Made by a program: the position numbers and the translations under genes | Notes under the pieces: generated by a model | Database searches by the model: none | The model's input: only the letters and a program-made list of their open reading frames with translations | What the model was told of the DNA's origin: nothing | Source: Mycobacterium heidelbergense | Lineage (GTDB): Bacteria; Actinomycetota; Actinomycetes; Mycobacteriales; Mycobacteriaceae | NCBI RefSeq assembly: GCF_010730745.1 | Contig: NZ_AP022615.1 | Location: forward strand, 2,604,001 to 2,668,000 | Reading direction: 5' to 3' | Length of the DNA stretch: 64,000 nucleotides | Shown: piece by piece, positions 26,814 through 36,959 of the stretch | Layout of the letters: each line of letters opens with the position of its first letter | Numbering within the stretch: position 1 is the stretch's first letter

Positions 26814-26827
26814 AGCAAGTGCTTGGT
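26814..26827. promoter_or_regulatory. KstR2 box (fadD3 / fadE30)
   Basis: AGCAAGTGCTTGGT fits the KstR2 motif (CAAG-NN-CTTG core). It lies 17 bases before fadE30 and 138 bases before fadD3, between the divergent operons. Repression should be relieved by HIP-CoA. Confidence 0.9.
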
Positions 26828-26844
26828 AGGTTAGCCTACAGGGC

Positions 26845-27995
<1,151 letters not shown>

Positions 27996-27999
<4 letters not shown>

Positions 28000-28784
28000 C
28001 GCTTTCCGAAGCGCCGAAAGAGGTTGCCGGACACGGGCTTCTGGATGGCAAGGTGGTGATCGTCACCGCCGCCGCGGGCACCGGCATCGGCTCGGCGACC
28101 GCCCGGCGGGCGCTGGCCGAGGGCGCCGACGTGGTGGTGTCCGACCACCACGAACGACGACTGACCGAGACCGCCGACGAGCTGACGGCGCTGGGACTGG
28201 GCCGGGTCGAGAAGGTGGTGTGCGACGTGACGTCCACCGCCCAGGTCGACGCCCTGATCGACTCGACCACCGCGCGCCTGGGCCGTCTCGACGTCCTGGT
28301 CAACAACGCCGGGCTGGGCGGGCAGACGCCGGTGGTCGACATGACCGACGACGAGTGGGACCGCGTCCTGGACGTGACGCTCACGTCGGTGTTTCGGGCC
28401 ACCCGCGCGGCGCTGCGGTATTTCCGCGAGGCCAAGCACGGCGGGGTGATCGTCAACAACGCCAGCGTCTTGGGCTGGCGGGCGCAGCACTCGCAGTCGC
28501 ACTACGCGGCGGCCAAGGCCGGGGTGATGGCGTTAACCCGGTGCAGCGCAATAGAAGCCGTCGAGTACGGGGTCCGCATCAACGCGGTGTCCCCCAGCAT
28601 CGCCCGGCATAAGTTTCTGGACAAGACGACCTCGGCCGAGCTGCTCGACCGGCTGTCCGCCGGCGAGGCGTTCGGCCGCGCCGCCGAGCCCTGGGAAATC
28701 GCGGCCACCATCGCCTTTCTGGCCAGCGATTACTCGAGCTACCTCACCGGCGAGGTCATCTCGGTTTCGAGCCAGCACCCGTGA
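27996..28784 (+). CDS. ipdF: Short-chain dehydrogenase IpdF
   Basis: IpdF (Rv3559c type) is an SDR that oxidises or reduces the C5 hydroxyl/keto group of HIP-derived CoA intermediates. The 262-residue protein has the NAD-binding motif TAAAGTGIGSATARR, NNAGLGG and the catalytic Ser-Tyr-Lys set (NNASVLGWRAQHSQSHYAAAKAG). The start is a TTG at 27996, overlapping the fadE30 stop, with AGGGAGG upstream; it gives MTLSEAPKEVAGHGLLDGKV, identical in layout to M. tuberculosis. It is under the same KstR2 box as fadE30. Confidence 0.93.
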
Positions 28785-28797
28785 GCGCGGCTCGCCA

Positions 28798-28811
28798 AGC
28801 AAGCGCTTGGT
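28798..28811. promoter_or_regulatory. KstR2 box (kstR2 autoregulation)
   Basis: AGCAAGCGCTTGGT fits the KstR2 consensus and ends 15 bases before the kstR2 GTG. It indicates autoregulation and control of the downstream fadA6. Confidence 0.9.
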
Positions 28812-28826
28812 TGATATCCTGACCGG

Positions 28827-29435
28827 GTGGACCGAGTGACCGGTCAGGCCAATAGCCGGCGGAACGAGCTGCTAGGGCTCGCCGCGGCGATGTTCGCTGA
28901 GCGCGGATTGCGCGCGACCACCGTGCGCGACATCGCCGACGGTGCCGGCATCCTGTCCGGCAGCCTGTATCACCATTTCTCCTCCAAGGAGGAGATGGTC
29001 GACGAGCTGTTGCGCAGCTTCCTGGACTGGCTGTTCACCCGCTACCGCGAGATCATGGACACCGAGGCCAACCCGCTGGAGCGGCTCAAGGGGCTGTTCA
29101 TGGCGTCGTTCGAGGCGATCGAGGATCGGCACGCCCAGGTCGTCATCTATCAGGACGAGGCTAAGCGGCTGTTGTCCCAGCCCCGGTTCTCCTATATCGA
29201 GGACATGAACCGGCAGCAACGCAAGATGTGGGTCGAGGTGCTCAACCAGGGCATCGACGGGGGGTACTTCCGGCCCGACCTCGACGTCGACCTCGTCTAC
29301 CGTTTCATCCGCGACACCACCTGGGTGTCGGTGCGCTGGTACCAGCCGGGTGGACCACTCACCGCGGAGCAGGTGGGTCAGCAATATCTCGCCATCATGC
29401 TTGGCGGAATCACGGCGGAATTTTCAAAAGATTGA
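28827..29435 (+). CDS. kstR2: TetR-family repressor KstR2
   Basis: KstR2 represses the ring C/D genes and is released by HIP-CoA. The 202-residue protein has the TetR helix-turn-helix TTVRDIADGAGILSGSLYHHF at about residues 30-52 and the ligand domain YQDEAKRLLSQPRFSYIEDMN, nearly identical to Rv3557c. The last five or so residues (AEFSKD) differ from the M. tuberculosis end. The start is a GTG at 28827, just after its own operator. fadA6 follows 14 bases after the stop. Confidence 0.96.
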   Translation: MDRVTGQANSRRNELLGLAAAMFAERGLRATTVRDIADGAGILSGSLYHHFSSKEEMVDELLRSFLDWLFTRYREIMDTEANPLERLKGLFMASFEAIEDRHAQVVIYQDEAKRLLSQPRFSYIEDMNRQQRKMWVEVLNQGIDGGYFRPDLDVDLVYRFIRDTTWVSVRWYQPGGPLTAEQVGQQYLAIMLGGITAEFSKD

Positions 29436-29449
29436 AGAAGGAGTCTGAA

Positions 29450-30610
29450 ATGCCCGAGGCGTACGTCATCGACGCTGTACGTACCGCGGTCGGCAAGCGC
29501 AATGGCGCGCTGGCCGGGGTACATCCCGTCGATCTGGGGGCACTGGGGTGGCGCGGGCTGTTCGACCGGGTCGATGTCGACCCCGCCGCCGTCGACGACG
29601 TGATCGCCGGTTGTGTCGACGCCATCGGGGCGCAGGCGGGCAACATCGCCCGGCTCTCGTGGCTGGCCGCGGGCTATCCCGAAGAGGTTCCCGGCGTCAC
29701 CGTGGATCGGCAATGCGGTTCCAGTCAGCAGGCGATTTCCTTTGGCGCACAGGCGATCCTGTCCGGAACGGCCGACCTCATCGTGGCCGGCGGCATGCAG
29801 AACATGAGCCAGATCCCGATCTCGTCGGCGATGACGGTCGGCGAGCAGTTCGGGTTCACCTCGCCGACCAACGAGTCCAAGCTGTGGCGGCACAGGTACG
29901 GCGACCAGGAGATTTCGCAGTTCCGCGGCTCGGAGCTGATCGCCGAGAAGTGGAACCTGTCGCGCGAAGAGATGGAGCAGTACGCGCTGACCAGCCACGA
30001 GCGCGCGTTCGCGGCCATACGCGGCGGCCACTTCGACAACGAAATCATCACCGTCGAAACCGAATCCGGGCCGTTCCGGGTCGACGAGGGCCCCCGCGAG
30101 TCGTCGCCGGAGAAGTTGGCCGGCTTGAAGACGCTGGTCGAGGGCGGCCGGCTGACGGCGGCGATGGCCAGTCAGATCTCCGACGGTGCCAGCGCGGTGC
30201 TGCTGGCTTCCGAGCGGGCCGTCAAGGACCATGGACTGACGCCGCGCGCCCGCATCCACCACATCAGCGCCCGCGCGGCCGACCCGGTGTTCATGCTGAC
30301 CGGGCCCATCCCGGCCACCCGCTACGCGCTGGAAAAGACCGGGTTGTCCATCGACGACATCGCCACCGTCGAGATCAACGAGGCGTTCGCGCCGGTAGTT
30401 ATGGCCTGGCTCAAGGAGATCAAGGCCGATCCGGAGAAGGTCAACCCCAATGGCGGCGCGATCGCCCTCGGTCATCCGCTGGGTGCCACCGGGGCCAAGT
30501 TGTTCACCACCATGCTCAACGAGCTCGAACGCGTCGGTGGCCGCTACGGGTTGCAGACGATGTGCGAGGGCGGCGGCACGGCCAACGTGACGATCATCGA
30601 GCGCCTCTAG
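29450..30610 (+). CDS. fadA6: Thiolase FadA6
   Basis: FadA6 is a beta-ketothiolase of late ring C/D breakdown. The 386-residue protein carries the nucleophile Cys89 in DRQCGSSQQAISFG, EINEAFAPVVMAW, the His motif NPNGGAIALGHPLGATGAK, and the C-terminal Cys motif QTMCEGGGTANVTIIE. The ATG at 29450 has AAGAAGGAG 7 bases upstream; the frame is open further upstream inside kstR2 but this is not homologous. It follows kstR2 and should be co-transcribed with it. Confidence 0.96.
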   Translation: MPEAYVIDAVRTAVGKRNGALAGVHPVDLGALGWRGLFDRVDVDPAAVDDVIAGCVDAIGAQAGNIARLSWLAAGYPEEVPGVTVDRQCGSSQQAISFGAQAILSGTADLIVAGGMQNMSQIPISSAMTVGEQFGFTSPTNESKLWRHRYGDQEISQFRGSELIAEKWNLSREEMEQYALTSHERAFAAIRGGHFDNEIITVETESGPFRVDEGPRESSPEKLAGLKTLVEGGRLTAAMASQISDGASAVLLASERAVKDHGLTPRARIHHISARAADPVFMLTGPIPATRYALEKTGLSIDDIATVEINEAFAPVVMAWLKEIKADPEKVNPNGGAIALGHPLGATGAKLFTTMLNELERVGGRYGLQTMCEGGGTANVTIIERL

Positions 30611-30654
30611 CGCCGGGCTCGGCCGCGTCGCATATTCCGCACTCGGACAAAGCA

Positions 30655-31395
30655 TTACCGGGCGGCCAGCACGAGCCCGATCCCACCGAGGGCCAGCAAC
30701 CAGCTCGTGAAGCTACCGACCAGGAAGTATTCGGTCAGCTCGTCGATGCCGACGCCGCCGTTTTGGCCCTTCTGGGCGTTCAACTCCGGAAACCGGATGA
30801 TGCCCTTGGCCGCGACGACGGCGCTGGCCGCGGCCACTTGCCCGTCCACGCCGAGGCTCAGGATCAGCAGGCGTTCCATCGGGCCGAGCAGTCGGCCGCC
30901 CTTCAGCCGGTCCGACGGCTGCGGCTCACCCGTCGGCCGTACCGCACCCACGGAGCCGAGCACCAAGCGCACCAACTGATTTGCGGTCGCGAACTGTGTG
31001 AGGACCACCCCGACAACCATCAGCAGCCGGGTGGGCGTGACATGACCGAGCGGCAGGTGCACCCAAGCCGACCACCGCGCGATGACGCCGTCGACCGCCG
31101 AGGACCATCCGGACAACACCGTCAACACCCCCAGCGCCGTGACGAACACCCCCAGCGCCGCGATTTGATGCCGGCCGCTGCGTTCGCTGCGCGCGCATAG
31201 CCACTCCCAGGCGACCACCGCGGCGGCCGCCACAACGAGCAACGCGACGTCGCCGGCGTGCCAGAGGGCTCCCAGCGCCAAGCACGCCACCACTACGATC
31301 GGGCCGACCGCCAGCGGCACCCATGCTGCACGAATCGATCGCCGGGACAGGTCAGCGATCCCAAATGCCAAGAGCAGTACGGCTACGGCGCTCAC
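30655..31395 (-). CDS. Integral membrane protein paired with SatD-like protein
   Basis: The 246-residue protein has about five to six hydrophobic segments: residues 1-14, 23-45, 48-68, 78-97, 115-140 and the C-terminal SFTSWLLALGGIGLVLAAR. The conserved-looking soluble part GRLLGPMERLLILSLGVDGQ, AAKGIIRFPELN and DELTEYFLVGSFTSW resembles the C-terminal half of DUF3307-type membrane proteins that often accompany SatD genes; I infer this from memory and cannot test it. Its start overlaps the satD-like stop by 4 bases, so they form a two-gene operon. It has no counterpart at this place in M. tuberculosis. Function unknown. Confidence 0.7.
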   Translation of the reverse strand: MSAVAVLLLAFGIADLSRRSIRAAWVPLAVGPIVVVACLALGALWHAGDVALLVVAAAAVVAWEWLCARSERSGRHQIAALGVFVTALGVLTVLSGWSSAVDGVIARWSAWVHLPLGHVTPTRLLMVVGVVLTQFATANQLVRLVLGSVGAVRPTGEPQPSDRLKGGRLLGPMERLLILSLGVDGQVAAASAVVAAKGIIRFPELNAQKGQNGGVGIDELTEYFLVGSFTSWLLALGGIGLVLAAR

Positions 31396-32039
31396 GACAG
31401 ACTCCGAAGATATTGGCTGGCAAGGACAATCAGATCCAAGCCGTCGCGGCTCGCGCGCTGCGACACCGCCGACGGGCTGATGCCTTCGGCCGCGGCGAGG
31501 TCCCGTTTGGTCCGACCGGTCATCAAGCCCCTCGCAATCCGCAACGATCTTTCATCCAGCGATCCAAGCAGATGGTCCCGACAGATCAGGGCCGCGTTGA
31601 CGGCGGCGACGTCGGTCCGCGCGTCGTCGCCTGACCGGAACGTTGTGCGCACCAGCGTGAAGCCGGGCTGGCGCTGAGCCTGCGCCGTCTGTTCGATGGC
31701 CTCTCGAGCGGTCCACCACCCCGGGCCATCCTGGATTCCCGCGTCGGCATCGAGGATGGTGACCGCGCCCCACCCGAGCCCGAAGCGGACGTCGACCTCG
31801 GGGACAAGCAGTAGGCGCACCGTCAAAGCGGCGTCGATGGCGGCCCCGAGAGTGGGATAGCTGCCCTGAAACTCGTCGCCCACGGTGAAGGCCGGCGGGT
31901 CGATCGCGCCGTCGGCGACCTGGCCCAGCGCGGTGGCGACGCGCCGATGCAGGGCGGGGCGGTCGCCGGCACGCCGGGACCCCACCACATCGCCGATCAG
32001 CGTGGCGCGCGGTGAAGGTTGGGCCTTCACCTTCGACAT
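31392..32039 (-). CDS. SatD family protein with GDEF motif and C-terminal helix-turn-helix
   Basis: The 215-residue cytoplasmic protein begins with the SatD-like block ATLIGDVVGSRRAGDR. It has FTVGDEFQGSYPTL with a GDEF at residues 54-57, then VDVRFGLGWGAVTI, a strand-turn arrangement reminiscent of nucleotide-cyclase folds. The last 45 residues (RTKRDLAAAEGISPSAVSQRA) read as a helix-turn-helix. It may therefore sense a ligand and bind DNA. No function is established for the family. The ATG at 32039 is 6 bases from a perfect TATAAT, suggesting a leaderless mRNA. It is coupled to the membrane protein downstream. Confidence 0.75.
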   Translation of the reverse strand: MSKVKAQPSPRATLIGDVVGSRRAGDRPALHRRVATALGQVADGAIDPPAFTVGDEFQGSYPTLGAAIDAALTVRLLLVPEVDVRFGLGWGAVTILDADAGIQDGPGWWTAREAIEQTAQAQRQPGFTLVRTTFRSGDDARTDVAAVNAALICRDHLLGSLDERSLRIARGLMTGRTKRDLAAAEGISPSAVSQRASRDGLDLIVLASQYLRSLS

Positions 32040-32055
32040 GTAAAGATTATAGCTT
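32040..32055 (-). promoter_or_regulatory. Leaderless promoter of the satD-like operon
   Basis: On the minus strand a perfect TATAAT (32051-32046) ends 6 bases before the ATG at 32039, so the expected start of transcription is the A of the start codon. The same stretch is a partial palindrome, AAAGATTATAGCTTT (32042-32056), that could be an operator for the protein's own helix-turn-helix. Confidence 0.65.
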
Positions 32056-32081
32056 TATTCCTGTGATAGTTAGCAAGAAGC

Positions 32082-32513
32082 TTAATGCTGGCCCGTCGCC
32101 GGCCCGTCCTGCACCCTGAGGTACTGCTCTATGCCGACTCGCCGAAACATGCGCCGCCGCGCGGCCGATAGCAGCGGCAGGGCCGTCGCCGCGTCGATGA
32201 CCTCGGGTTCGACCACGTCGTAGCTTTCGCCCTGCGACGAGATGGTCGCTCGCCCCGCGGCGAGGACATTCAGCAACCAGTCCACTTGCTTGCCATAGGG
32301 CAGGGGTATGACGAAGCCGTCCGCCACGCGTTCGGCCACCACGGGTGTGGTGTACTGCTTGCCCGACTTTCGCCCGGTGTGGTGGATGGCCGCTGCGTAC
32401 CAGTGCTTGTGGCCGGCCAGCCGCAACATCAGCGGGTTGAGCAGGTGCCTATTGGAGGCGCGAACCGCATTCAGGAGAGGACCGGGCCACGATCCCGGTG
32501 TCAATACACTCAT
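32082..32513 (-). CDS. Nitroreductase/deazaflavin-dependent oxidoreductase-like protein
   Basis: The 143-residue protein resembles the deazaflavin (F420)-dependent nitroreductase/DUF385 family: HKHWYAAAIHHTGRKSGKQYTTPV, ADGFVIPLPYGKQVDWLLNVLA and AGRATISSQGESYDV. Such proteins bind F420 or heme and reduce diverse substrates. It is a distant relative of Ddn encoded about 6 kb away. ATG 32513 gives MSVLTPGSWPGPLLNAV; a longer frame upstream is less convincing. It lies 53 bases downstream of ipdC on the same strand and may be the last gene of the echA20-ipdABC unit. Confidence 0.75.
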   Translation of the reverse strand: MSVLTPGSWPGPLLNAVRASNRHLLNPLMLRLAGHKHWYAAAIHHTGRKSGKQYTTPVVAERVADGFVIPLPYGKQVDWLLNVLAAGRATISSQGESYDVVEPEVIDAATALPLLSAARRRMFRRVGIEQYLRVQDGPATGQH

Positions 32514-32566
32514 AAACCCAGGATGAACCCGGCTACGAGCCGTCGCGAGGGTCTTTGGTCGACGGC

Positions 32567-33640
32567 TTAGCGTTCCTCGACCAGCGCCGCCGCGGCCTTC
32601 AGGTGCTCGATCGCGTCGTGAACGATCGACTCGATCAGCTCCGCACACGAGGGCAGGTCGTCGAGGATGCCGGCCACCTGGCCGGAGGCCAGGACCCCGG
32701 CCTCGGTGTTGCCCTCTACCAGACCGGCTTTCAGCAGCATGGGGGTGTTGGCCGCCATCACCACCTGCGACCAGGTCAGCTCCTTGCCGTGGCGCATCGC
32801 CAGGCCGTCGGTGATCATCGACCGCCAGGTCATCTGCGACATCTTCTTGAACTTCGCAGCGTTGCGCACGGCGGCAGCGAAACCCCTTGCCGGCGAGCCG
32901 GTTTCCAGCTTCTCGACCAGGCCGGTGCGTAGCACCCGGTGCGGCATGCCGTCGACGCGCGTGGTGACCACAGTGCCGTCCAGCGCCGCCTCGAGGTAGC
33001 GCCGCTTGACCGCGTCGGGCACGGTGGAATCGGAGGTGAGCAAAAACCGCGTGCCCATCGCCACGCCGGCGGCGCCGTAGGACAGCGCCGCCGCGAGCCC
33101 GCGCCCGTCGAAGAATCCGCCCGCCGCGATCACCGGAATCCCGCTGCCTTGCACGGCGTCCAGCACCGACGGCAGCAGCAGCGTCGTCGCGACGGGCCCG
33201 GTGTGCCCGCCGCCCTCGCCGCCCTGCACGATCATCGCGTCGGCGCCCCAGGCCGCGACCTTGCGCGCGTGCTTGGCCGCCCCGATCGACGGGATGACCA
33301 CCGCCCCGGCGTCTTTCAGCCGGGCGATCAGTTCCTGCTTGGGCGCCAGCGCGAACGACGCCACCTTCACGCCCTCGCGGATCATCAACTCGACGCGGTC
33401 GCCGGCGTCGGCGGCGTCGGCGCGGATGTTGACGCCGAACGGCTTGTCGGTCGCCGCCTTGACCTTGCCGATGGCCGTCGCCAGCTCGTCCAGCGTCATG
33501 GTCGCAGACGCCAGGATGCCGAGCCCGCCCGCGTTGGCCGTGGCCGACACCAGCCGGGCCCCGGCCACCCAGCCCATCCCGGTCTGCACCACCGGATGCT
33601 CGACGCCGACCAGCTCGGTCAGCGGCGTGCGCAGCTTCAT
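32567..33640 (-). CDS. ipdC: Flavin-dependent dehydrogenase IpdC (NPD family)
   Basis: IpdC (Rv3553 type) is an FMN enzyme of the nitronate monooxygenase/NPD fold that dehydrogenates a HIC-CoA-type ring C/D intermediate. The 357-residue protein shows PVVQTGMGWVAGARLVSATA, PFGVNIRADA, MIVQGGEGGGHTGPVATT and PVIAAGGFFDGRGLAAALSYGA, which form the FMN and catalytic loops. ATG 33640 (MKLRTPLTELVGVEHP) is preferred; a GTG two codons earlier is possible. It follows ipdB with a 61-base gap in the KstR2-controlled unit. Confidence 0.94.
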   Translation of the reverse strand: MKLRTPLTELVGVEHPVVQTGMGWVAGARLVSATANAGGLGILASATMTLDELATAIGKVKAATDKPFGVNIRADAADAGDRVELMIREGVKVASFALAPKQELIARLKDAGAVVIPSIGAAKHARKVAAWGADAMIVQGGEGGGHTGPVATTLLLPSVLDAVQGSGIPVIAAGGFFDGRGLAAALSYGAAGVAMGTRFLLTSDSTVPDAVKRRYLEAALDGTVVTTRVDGMPHRVLRTGLVEKLETGSPARGFAAAVRNAAKFKKMSQMTWRSMITDGLAMRHGKELTWSQVVMAANTPMLLKAGLVEGNTEAGVLASGQVAGILDDLPSCAELIESIVHDAIEHLKAAAALVEER

Positions 33641-33701
33641 AGCCACCGCCGACGATAAACGGAGCAGTGCGATCGAAAAGAGGCAGGAGGAGGCGGAATA
33701 A

Positions 33702-34441
33702 TCACGAACGTATCTCTCTGTCGCGCAGCCCCTTCGGGTCGATGACCTCGCGGATCAGGCGCAGCTCGTCGTCGGTCGGCAGCCGCGTCTCCTCGGCCTC
33801 GTCGAGGCCGTGCACCTCGAAGGAGGTGTTTTCGCGGACGTCGTCGGGCGACACCCCGGGATGCAGGGACACCGCCCGCATGGTTCGATCGGGGCCGCCG
33901 AAGTCAAACACCCCGAGGTTGGATACGACGCGGTATGGGTTGGCGAACCGGAACGCTGGATTGTCCGGGTCGATCTTGTCCCAGCCGATGCCGCAGACCA
34001 CGTCGACGGCTTCGGTGAACACCCGCTTCGAGTGGTTGCCGACCCAGTAGCTGGTGGCGTGGTTGACCGCGTTGCCCGGCGCACCCCGGAGGCCGAACAT
34101 CTGCCGGGTCGGGCGCTGCAGCGGGCCGAACGCCGAGATGTTCTGATTGCCAAAGCGGTCAACCTGATTGGCGCCCATCACCACATGGCGGCGCCCCCAG
34201 GCCAGCGTCTCGAACACCCGGCCGAACGGCATCCATCCCTCGACGGCTCCGGGGGCGCCCAGCGCCGGGGTGTCGGCCAGCAGCTGGGCCTCGCCGTCGG
34301 TCAGCACGATGTCGGGGGAGAAGGTCAGCCGGGCCAGCCGTGCGCCGACCGACGCCATGTTCGCCATCGGGCTGATCATGATTTCGCCCGCGTCCCTGAA
34401 CAACTCGGCGCAGGCGACCGCGCAGACTTCGGCCCGGGTGC

Positions 34442-34445
<4 letters not shown>
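33702..34445 (-). CDS. ipdB: COCHEA-CoA hydrolase beta subunit IpdB
   Basis: IpdA and IpdB form a CoA-transferase-fold enzyme that hydrolytically opens the last steroid ring (ring C) of COCHEA-CoA. The 247-residue subunit has MISPMANMASVGARLARLTF, GAPGAVEGWMPFGRVFETLAWGRRH and VVMGANQVDRFGNQNISAFG. Its start overlaps the ipdA stop by 4 bases, as expected for equimolar subunits. Matches Rv3552. Confidence 0.95.
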
Positions 34446-35319
<874 letters not shown>

Positions 35320-35323
<4 letters not shown>

Positions 35324-36078
35324 GATTTGTCGCCCTTCGTGGTGCCGGCGAACGCGTCGCGGTGCTCGTCGGACACGCCGGCGAGATTCAGCTCGAACGT
35401 AAAGCCTTGCTCCATGCGGTAACTGGAGTTGACCCGTTGCACGTCGATCAAGTTCAGCGCCTCCTTCGCGGCCCGGATGACGCGGGTGTCCTTGGCGGCG
35501 ATGTCGCGGGCCACCTTCAAAGCGGCCTCATCGAGTTGGTCGCGGGGCACCACCTCGTGCACCGAGCCGAAGTGATGCAGGGTGGCGGCGTCCACGGTCG
35601 CCGCGGTGAAGAACAGCCGGCGCATCATGTGCTGCGGCACCAGCCGCGACAGGTGGGTGGCCGCGCCGAGCGCGCCGCGTTCCACCTCCGGCAGCCCGAA
35701 GGTGGCGTCGTCGGAGGCCACGATCACGTCGGAGTTGCCGACCAGTCCGATGCCGCCGCCGACGCAGAATCCGTTCACCGCCGCGATCACCGGCACCGCG
35801 CACTCGTAGACCGCGCGGAACGCGGCGAAGCAGCCGCGGTTGGCGTCGATCAGGGCGGTGAATCCCTCGGTGCGCTGCATCTCTTTGATGTCCACGCCGG
35901 CGTTGAAGCCGCGGCCCTCGGCCCGCAGGATCACCGCGTGGGTTTCGGGATTCTGGCCCGCGGCCGTAATCGCCTCGGCCAGTTCGAACCAGCCGCGCGA
36001 CGGGATGGCGTTGACCGGCGGGTAGTCGACGGTGACCGAGACTATGCCGGGTTCGGTGGGGGTGGATGTGATGGGCAA
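35320..36078 (-). CDS. echA20: Enoyl-CoA hydratase-fold ring D hydrolase EchA20
   Basis: EchA20 (Rv3550) is a crotonase-fold enzyme that hydrolyses the D ring of HIEC-CoA. The 252-residue protein has GRGFNAGVDIKEMQRTEGF, an oxyanion-hole region AVNGFCVGGGIGLVGNSDV and ATFGLPEVERGALGAATHL. The start is a TTG at 36078 with AAAGGAAG about 8 bases upstream, giving MPITSTPTEPGIVSVTVDYP. It opens the echA20-ipdA-ipdB-ipdC unit, 39 bases from a KstR2 box. Confidence 0.95.
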
Positions 36079-36117
36079 ATTGGCACTTCCTTTGGAAAAG
36101 GCGGGCGTGGCTACCTA

Positions 36118-36131
36118 AGCAAGCACTTGCT
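36118..36131. promoter_or_regulatory. KstR2 box (echA20 / Rv3549c homologue)
   Basis: AGCAAGCACTTGCT fits the CAAG-NN-CTTG KstR2 motif. It lies 39 bases from echA20 and 15 bases from the divergent SDR gene. It should control both units. Confidence 0.9.
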
Positions 36132-36146
36132 TGGTACGCTAGCACA

Positions 36147-36944
36147 GTGACCCGCGCCGAAGGAGGCCCCCTAACTAGAGAAGCCATCAACTTGGGACTG
36201 GCCGGGCGGGTGGTTCTGGTCACCGGCGGGGTTCGTGGGGTAGGTGCCGGTATCAGCTCGGTTTTTGCCGGGCAGGGCGCCACCGTCATCACCTGCGCGC
36301 GACGAGCCGTCGAGGGATCACCCTACGAGTTTCACCCCTGCGACGTCCGCGACGACGACGCCGTCAAGGCGTTGGTCGAGGCGATCGTCGACCGGCATGG
36401 CGGGCTCGATGTCGTCGTCAACAACGCCGGGGGTTCGCCGTATGTGCTGACCGCGGATTCCAGCGCGAAGTTCAACCGCAAGATCATCGAGCTCAACCTG
36501 ATTGGGGCCCTGTCGGTTTCGCAGCACGCCAACGACAGGATGCAACACCAGGGGCGCGGCGGATCGATCGTCAACATCTGCAGTCTCAGCGGCCGGCGAC
36601 CGTCCCCGGGCACCGGCGCCTACGGGGCGGCCAAGGCCGGCCTGGAGAGCCTCACGCAGACGCTGGCCGTGGAGTGGGGACCGAAGGTCCGGGTGAACGC
36701 GTGCGTGGTCGGCATGGTGGAGACCGAACAGTCGGAACTGTTCTACGGTGACGCCGAGTCGATCGCCGCGATTTCGAAGAACGTGCCTCTGGGCCGGCTG
36801 GCCAAGCCTGAGGATGTCGGTTGGGCCGCAGCGTTTTTGGCCTGCGACGCGGCGTCCTACATCAGCGGAGCCTCGTTGGAGGTGCACGGGGGCGGCGAGC
36901 CACCGCACTATCTGGCCACCACGAACGCCAGCGCGATCAAGTAG
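36147..36944 (+). CDS. Short-chain dehydrogenase (Rv3549c-like)
   Basis: The 265-residue SDR has VLVTGGVRGVGAGISSVFAG (NAD binding), VVVNNAGGSPYVLT, and the catalytic motif VNICSLSGRRPSPGTGAYGAAKAG. It probably oxidises a hydroxyacyl-CoA of the ring C/D pathway. The exact substrate is not established. The GTG at 36147 is 15 bases after a KstR2 box. The M. tuberculosis protein starts close to residue 10 of this reading, so a slightly later start is possible. It precedes the Rv3548c-like SDR by 15 bases. Confidence 0.87.
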   Translation: MTRAEGGPLTREAINLGLAGRVVLVTGGVRGVGAGISSVFAGQGATVITCARRAVEGSPYEFHPCDVRDDDAVKALVEAIVDRHGGLDVVVNNAGGSPYVLTADSSAKFNRKIIELNLIGALSVSQHANDRMQHQGRGGSIVNICSLSGRRPSPGTGAYGAAKAGLESLTQTLAVEWGPKVRVNACVVGMVETEQSELFYGDAESIAAISKNVPLGRLAKPEDVGWAAAFLACDAASYISGASLEVHGGGEPPHYLATTNASAIK

Positions 36945-36959
36945 AGGAGACAAATAATC

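Noticed and set aside
32071..32086. AGCAAGAAGCTTAA near the SatD-like promoter considered as a KstR2 box
   Set aside because: The right half-site is not CTTG at the required distance.
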